Part shown: piece after piece, positions 58,911 to 64,000 of the stretch
Layout: each line of letters opens with the position of its first letter
How positions within the stretch are numbered: the stretch's first letter is position 1
Origin: Chara braunii
Taxonomy: Eukaryota; Streptophyta; Charophyceae; Charales; Characeae
NCBI GenBank assembly: GCA_003427395.1
Contig: BFEA01000060.1
Coordinates: 3,447,324-3,511,323, forward strand
Direction of reading: 5' to 3'
Length of the DNA: 64,000 nucleotides
Notes under the pieces: model-generated
What the model saw: only the letters and a program-made list of their open reading frames with translations
What the model was told of the DNA's origin: nothing
The model's database searches: none
Made by a program: the position numbers and the translations under genes

Positions 58911-59399
58911 TCCTCATTAAAAAAGGTCTCTCCTTTTCCTTTTCTGAAAACGGTACAATCTCTCCCCTTTTCTCAGGAATGATCCTGTAACTGCCTAGTA
59001 CGCAACCTAACTGAGAGCATACTCGTCACAATAAGACTTCCCTGATTGCATCTATAGCCCTAAATGGCCCCGGCAGCATGACTATGGCCTAAAAAAAATG
59101 CGTTCCTTTTCCTTCTCCTAGTATCCTCGAAGTGCAATATGCTTTATGTTTGGTTATGTGAATGCTTCTCCTTTTCCTTGCAGATTTTCAGTTCCTCCTC
59201 AGATTGTTTCTCCAATGGCTCAGTTTGCTTGCTTGTCCTGCCCTCTAGGTTTTCCTCTCCCAAATTTGTTGACTTATTGCATTGGTGGTGGGATCGTTGG
59301 CCCCCAGTGGGGATTTTCTTCCCCCTTCCAGCCTCCTTGACACTTCTTATCCTTTCCCCCCCATAAGGATTTCAAAACCATGCAGAGCCTGCACTTCTG

Positions 59400-59500
59400 C
59401 AGATGGCTTCTTCTTCTTCTTCTTCTTCTTCTTCTTCTTCTTTTTTTGTTTAATATCCGCTCCATCTATTGGTGGGAAGCTGCACCTGCTGCTCCCGGGA
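59400..59500 (-). mobile_element. Retroposon-tail copy
   Basis: A CTT/T run (59,407-59,447) is followed by CTCCATCTATTGGTGGGAAG and CTGCACCTGCTG, matching the other copies in the same orientation as those at 13.4 and 63.75 kb. Confidence 0.5.
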
Positions 59501-59579
59501 TCTGCCATTTAAGACCATAGACAGCCCGACCACCTTCTGCCTCCGCTCCTAAGAGAGCAGGTAACACCCGTTCACATTT

Positions 59580-59661
59580 GACCCCACCTCGCCATACCCT
59601 GTGACACCATGCCCCAACGCACTGCACCCCAGCCCACCCCACCCCAGCGCACCCCACCTGT
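59580..59661. repeat. C-rich ACCCCACC-type degenerate repeat
   Basis: CCCCACC/CCCCAGC words recur through about 80 bp. Confidence 0.7.
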
Positions 59662-59899
59662 TGCATACTAGTGAATACTTCAACAAGTATGAGCAGAACC
59701 AAAGATCAACCAATATAGGATGAGCATGTATGCAGCGGAAGTCTGATAAATGGACTGACTCACATAGACTGTACTCATACAGATATCACTCAACACACAA
59801 ACAATCGTGAGATGGTGGGGTCTGAGCCAATCATAGACAATGCTCAGGCCCCGTACAACCATGCACAGATGAAAGGTGGGAGGAGAGACGAAAGGAGGT

Positions 59900-60165
59900 G
59901 GGAGATGTAGGCAGTGCCAGATGTCACCGAGATAGAATCCAGTAGGTCACCGATATGGTAGTCCAAAATGTCATCGAACAAGACCAAAATGTCGTGGACA
60001 ATAAGTTACCAATGTCGGAGGTACAGAGTCCTAATGTAACCGGTGTCCAATCTGTGATGCCGCCGAGTATCAATCCCAACAATCTCCAAGTCTCGAATCC
60101 GGTAAGTATCACAGCCTCTTTACCACCGAAGTCCAACACTGATCTCTGTCCAACTCGTATCAAAG
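59900..60165. repeat. Degenerate ~22-25-bp minisatellite
   Basis: A motif like GTC-x-CCGA-xx-(T/G)AGTCC-AAAT recurs about eight to ten times (for example GGTCACCGATATGGTAGTCC, GTCATCGAACAAGACCAAAAT, GTCGGAGGTACAGAGTCCTAAT). The two 80-107-codon frames across it are produced by the repeat and followed by a Lys/Glu run. Confidence 0.6.
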
Positions 60166-60470
60166 TCTCCAATCTGAAGAAGAAGAGGAAGATGAAGTCT
60201 GAAGAGAAGAAGAGGAAATCTGAAGAAGAAGAGGAAGAAGAGGAGATAGCAGAGGAGGAGGGAGAGATGGCGAGGTAGGGAGGAGGAGAATCCTCACTTC
60301 CCTGCCCTGGTCCTAAGCCTTACCTGCAGGTTGCAAGGTGGCGCCTGGGATAGAAGTCCCCGGAAGTCGAAGTCCACAGGTATGGCGCCACAGGTAAGTA
60401 CCAGGTAGGTACCTCGCTCCCTCTCTACCCTCAACTGCAGTCTAGCGCTAACTCGCGCTGTTGCAGTGGT

Positions 60471-60500
60471 GCTGCGCTATTCTAAACAGAATAGCGCAGC
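60471..60500. repeat. Perfect 13-bp hairpin
   Basis: GCTGCGCTATTCT and AGAATAGCGCAGC are exact complements with the loop AAAC. About 110 bp further, ATCTGAATC...GATTCAGAT forms a second hairpin. The stretch 60,540-60,830 is rich in GGCC/CCGG words. Confidence 0.8.
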
Positions 60501-60850
60501 GTTCCTCCGAAAGGCTGCTGCTCCAGAATGCCCGAACAGGCGGCCTCCTGGTACCTAAGTACCGGTGTGGGAAGGCCGGCCTCTATGCTGTGAGGCCGAG
60601 CCGTGATCTGAATCATCAAAAGTGACGATTCAGATCAGACCGGTGGGCGGCAGCCTCAAGAGCGCGGCCAGGCCCAATGGTAATGTCGTTTGGGCCTGCC
60701 CGTCTGGTCTGGTCCTGATTGTGGCCTAAAGGCCAACCGGTGGGCCTATAGTGGCGCCTCCGGTCTAAAGGTCCGGCCTTGGACCTGGACCGGCCTCCGA
60801 ACCCCTATCTGTCGGGGCTAACCAGGCCCGTGTGACACAGTGTGTAACAC

Positions 60851-60889
60851 CATCCCACCCCATCCCACCCCATCCCACCCCATCCCACG
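60851..60889. repeat. (CCCATCCCAC)4 minisatellite
   Basis: Four consecutive CATCCCACCC decamers. Confidence 0.95.
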
Positions 60890-62822
60890 CCACTATGGAA
60901 TGGACGTTTTCCTTTTCGACCACAGGCCGAGGGCACACCGTGTACGCCTCACAGTATATAGGGGGGCCAACACTCCAGTTGTGGCTCGCGGTGTTACAGA
61001 GAGAGAGAGATCAGAGGCTTGGCAACTATTCCAGGGAGGCTTACTTGCCCCCAAGTTCAGACTTGAGATTATCTGATGACGACTGTGGGACTTGGAGAGG
61101 GATTATTACTAATTTATTACTGTTATTATTATTCTGCGGCTACACTCGTGACTCTCTTCTTCTTCTTTTCTTCCCACATTTTGTCTCCTCTCCCACCATA
61201 GCATCCCTGGATCTCCTTCCCATGTGTGTGTGTTGTGCAAGGAGGGATCTTTCGTCCATGTATGTTGCCCTCCTTGCGTCACGGCATGAAGATGATGTAT
61301 GTGAGTCTCAGGTCATGACTCTGATGAGTAAGATTGTTGCTTTTCAGTCCTCCATTGCTTTGCATTGCTGTTTCTCCTCAGCTTGGTGATGTCTTGATCC
61401 TGCACCACGCCTAGATGTTTATAGGCATGTCTGTGTCTGTCTGTGTGTGTCTGTGTCTGTGTCTGTGTCTGTGTCTGTGTCTGTGTCTGTGTCTGTGTCT
61501 GTGTCTGTGTCTGTGACTGTGTCTGTGTCTGTGTCTGTCTGTGTATGTGTCTGTGTAATTCATAATGATCAAAATGGCACCAGACTACCAGTGAAGAAAA
61601 AGAAAAAACGAACACAGCTGTAAGGACCTGCCCAAACACGGACTGAAAACACAGCTGATTTCTGTGTTTTGCCGCTAGAATGAATGCCTTGTTGAGATTC
61701 CCGCTTTCTGCTGAGTTTTCTAAGTCTGTGTGGGTGTGTGCTTGCTGGTGTGCATGCCTGTCCGAGTGCTTGACGGCCTTAGTGTGTGTGTGACCCGCAA
61801 GGGTACTTGCTTGCTTGGGAGGCCCGTAGGGCCGGTACTTACCTGTGGCCGTGACATTGAGGGTTGCAGTGAGGAAAACACTCAAGTGGCGGGAATAGGC
61901 CCGCAACACTTAAGAGCAGCGGGGAAAAACACTCAAGTAGCAGGTAGGCCGCTACCACACCAAGTAGCGGGCGGTAGATGTATCGGGTACTCGAGGCCGA
62001 GCAGAAGAAGACAAAAGTTTGCATTTTTAGAGGCCCAGTAGTTTCAGGCTAGGTCTAGGTGGGTACCAGTCCAAGTAGCCTGAGTCTAGGGCCTGTACGG
62101 GGGATATCATAGTCTGCAATGATGTTTCCCTCCAAAAGGGAGGAGGTATCAGATGCTTGGAGGCCGCGCGGCCTGGAATTCACCACCCAAGAGGCAAGTA
62201 GACGGCTATATCTCCAGGAGGAGCGAAGTGCTCCTCCTCATTTGCTGCGTGCAAGTTTGGAAGTCATGCTGCTGGAGCGCTGGAGGAGCAGCGCTAGTGT
62301 GCAGCGCTGTGTGGGGAAGAAGGGCGCCCAGCTCCCCACCTTGGCTATGGTGGAGGAGCTCGGGCAGGATGAGGAGGAAGAAGGGACTAGGAGAGGGGAG
62401 CGCCAGGGGTACTTACCTGGCTATGGTGGACGCCATCTTCATCTCCTTGGTGGGCGCTGCATCTGGAAGACCCCTGTTGGGGTAGAGCGTCATCAAGAAG
62501 CTTCGAGGCAGAGTCAGGCATGGTGGCCTGAGTAGGAGCAGCCAGCCATAGCTGCTTTATGTTGTCTTTTGCATGTCAGGGCAAGGCCCTAGTAGTCCGC
62601 CATAGCCTCGGCCTTCATGAAGAGGAAGGAGAAGGGCGGCCATGGCTATGGTGGACCTCATGCTGTGCCTGCAGTAGAAGAGGGATTCGGACATTGATTC
62701 TGGTTCGGCCATTCATCATAATTATTATTATTTATTGTTTGAATAAAGAGGGGAGGAGAAAAGGAGGAGGAGATTGGTTGGCGAGAGGAAGGGGAATTAT
62801 CATTGGTCTTTGCTTGTGTACA
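60890..62822. other. Intron sequence with a (TGTGTC)n array
   Basis: The hexamer array spans about 61,439-61,556. Frames at 60,832-61,389 (185 codons) and 62,119-62,535 (138 codons) are open on the plus strand, but no domain is recognisable. Donor-like TACTTACCTG/GGTAAGTACC words occur near 60,383, 61,838 and 62,409. I do not call genes here. Confidence 0.45.
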
Positions 62823-62866
62823 TCTTCTTCTTCTTCTTCTTCTTCTTCTTCTTCTTCTTCTTCTTT
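62823..62866. repeat. (CTT)n microsatellite
   Basis: Fourteen or so CTT units. Confidence 0.95.
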
Positions 62867-63415
62867 CCCTCTCTCTCCTCTCTAAGTTCATTCATTTCTT
62901 TTTGCAATTGGACTTCATTGTGCGTTCTCATGAATTTGTACTTCGAAATTGGCCAGGATTGTAACACAGCGCTCTTTCTTGATTCTATGGGTGGTGGTGC
63001 ATCACCGTTCTTAGTTGGTGGAGTGATTTGTCTTTCAAAAACAGAAAAACGAACACAGCTGTCTTTGCACACACACAGCTGTCTGTCTGTGCGCTTGTCG
63101 CAGTCAGAAAACACAGCCTACCATCTTCACCCGAATAGTCTAGAGGCATCAGAGTATATTGAGTGTCGTCGCTACTGCTTTTCTTCCCTGGTCAGGGGGC
63201 ACTCCCTCATAACAAAGAAAAGAAAAAGGACGGAAAAAAGGAAAATATAAAGAAGAAAAAAGGAAGAAAAAAATGAGTCTCTCACCACAATCGTATAATA
63301 GAGTAATTGGCGTCACGACTAGACTCATTAGAATCATTACTTTTTTTCTTCCTTCATGGGTTTTTCTCATATGACGTGTTATGTATAACAAATTAACAAT
63401 CCAATTTTGTTGCAG
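62867..63415. other. 3' part of DEG1 intron 1
   Basis: Ends in a T-rich stretch and CCAATTTTGTTGCAG acceptor. AAAAACGAACACAGCTGT occurs here (63,044) and at 61,604, a dispersed direct repeat. Confidence 0.5.
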
Positions 63416-63538
63416 GCGTGATGCATTCACACTGGACATAATGGCAGTGCCTCAAGGCTCTGGATCTGGCTTCATTTGGGATAAAAAGGGACACATTGTA
63501 ACGAATTACCATGTCATCCGTGGTGCATCTGATCTAAG
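63416..63538 (+). CDS. DEG1: DEG1-type chloroplast serine protease, exon 2
   Basis: The 123-bp exon starts after TTGCAG and ends CTAAG|GTAAGA, phase 2 at both ends, so it adds 41 codons in frame with exon 1. Its reading contains [20 protein letters not shown] and [10 protein letters not shown]. Known DEG1 has the same motif, with the catalytic His in T-N-Y-H-V. The catalytic Asp and Ser (G-N-S-G-G) and the PDZ domain must be in later exons beyond 64,000. There is no stop or frameshift, and both splice sites are canonical. I see no reason to suspect a pseudogene. Confidence 0.93.
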
Positions 63539-63650
63539 GTAAGATGCTAACGGAGTACCGCCACTCTTCTTTGTGGACTCTCTCCCTCATTCCCAGTTAT
63601 TTCCTCTTTCTCACCTTGCCTGCGGTCTTACCCTGAACACAACGCACCCT

Positions 63651-63798
63651 TTTTTTTTTTTTTCGTTTTTTAGCAGAGGGGGCCGGGATTACAAACAGAG
63701 GTGATTCAAGCATCCTCCACTAGTAGAACCCCTTCGCCCTCGGCTCCTGTCTATTGGTGGGGAGCAGCACCTGCTGGAAACCGGGTCCAGCGTCCCAT
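63651..63798 (-). mobile_element. SINE-like retroposon copy in DEG1 intron 2
   Basis: A T run (63,651-63,663; poly(A) of a minus-strand copy) is followed by CGGGATTACAAACAGAGG, CTCCACTAGTAGAACCCC, CTATTGGTGGGGAGCAGCAC and CTGGAAACCGGGTCCAGCGT. This is the fullest copy of the family in the window. Confidence 0.65.
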
Positions 63799-63944
63799 CA
63801 CATCATCAAAGTCACAACTCACCCTGATCATGAATGAATGTATACAGGTGTTCTTTCCGGTCCTATACAGTCATAATGAGGGTGTATTACCCTCAGGGGA
63901 GGACGTTCATAACTACACGAGATCACTCATTTTCTCTTCTTCAG

Positions 63945-63946
<2 letters not shown>

Positions 63947-64000
<54 letters not shown>
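63947..64000. repeat. (CT)n microsatellite at the window end
   Basis: About 27 CT units, truncated by the window edge. Confidence 0.95.

Larger units (their letters stand above)
53367..63415 (+). other. DEG1 intron 1 (10,049 bp)
   Basis: The donor is CAG|GTAAAA at 53,367 and the acceptor TTTTGTTGCAG|G ends at 63,415. A near-pure A run (about 35) starts at the donor itself. The intron holds CT arrays, an inverted octamer array, retroposons and a hairpin, listed separately. No other DEG1 exon is expected here because the joined protein is continuous. Confidence 0.85.
63539..64000 (+). other. DEG1 intron 2, start
   Basis: Opens GTAAGATGC. It contains a retroposon copy and ends, at the window edge, in a (CT)n run from 63,947. 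Confidence 0.85.

Noticed and set aside
59955-60278. 107-codon Lys/Glu-ended frame as a gene
   Set aside because: It lies on a degenerate ~22-25-bp minisatellite and a GAAGAA run.

Overview
This window is nuclear DNA from a green-lineage eukaryote with a large, repeat-rich genome. Three observations support that. (i) Two exons of a chloroplast DEG1-type (HtrA family) serine protease lie in the right-hand 12 kb, joined by a 10,049-bp intron with canonical GT-AG ends. (ii) A short interstitial array of the Arabidopsis-type telomere unit CCCTAAA lies at 21.2 kb. (iii) The rest is mobile elements (Ty3-type LTR retrotransposon, L1-like LINE, hAT transposon, SINE-like retroposons, foldback elements), long AG/CT, CTT and ATT microsatellites, and N gaps. 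A charophyte alga such as Chara fits well, but that is an inference. Nothing looks bacterial or organellar, and there is no operon, CRISPR array or phage.

Layout. 1-2.8 kb: AT-rich, with the right end of a GTTCGG-word element. 2.8-11.3 kb: a decayed hAT transposon whose transposase (6.77-8.96 kb) is broken by frameshifts and stops; clusters of the word GTCGG lie on both sides, and long polypyrimidine tracts (one gapped) lie inside. 11.5-16 kb: AT-rich tandem duplication, SINE/LINE tails, no gene. 16.3-20.8 kb: a diverged higher-order repeat of exon-like units interspersed with ATT microsatellites. 21.2-22.3 kb: telomere-like array and a 163-bp tandem array. 24.1-28.7 kb: an L1-like LINE on the minus strand (endonuclease, reverse transcriptase, zinc knuckle). 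29-36 kb: microsatellites, GTTCGG-word non-autonomous elements, unresolved AT-rich DNA. 36.1-51.8 kb: TIR/foldback elements, one of which holds a 12.6-kb Ty3-type retrotransposon (38,854-51,494) with 2.2-2.4-kb LTRs, decayed gag-pol and an extra open region after integrase. 52.4-64 kb: DEG1 exon 1, its giant intron, exon 2 and the start of intron 2.

Only DEG1 looks like a functional host gene; its catalytic Asp and Ser and its PDZ domain must lie beyond the right edge. Its first intron holds CT arrays, a U2 snRNA retropseudogene with poly(A) and target-site duplication, a SINE with target-site duplication, a ~395-bp near-perfect hairpin and an inverted octamer microsatellite. The LINE is a plausible source of the retrotransposition machinery for the poly(A)-ended copies, since several share its 3' tail sequence. 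I found no convincing new multi-gene system. The most interesting signals are the transposon 'word' clusters, the hairpin, the exon-like tandem array and the post-integrase open region.
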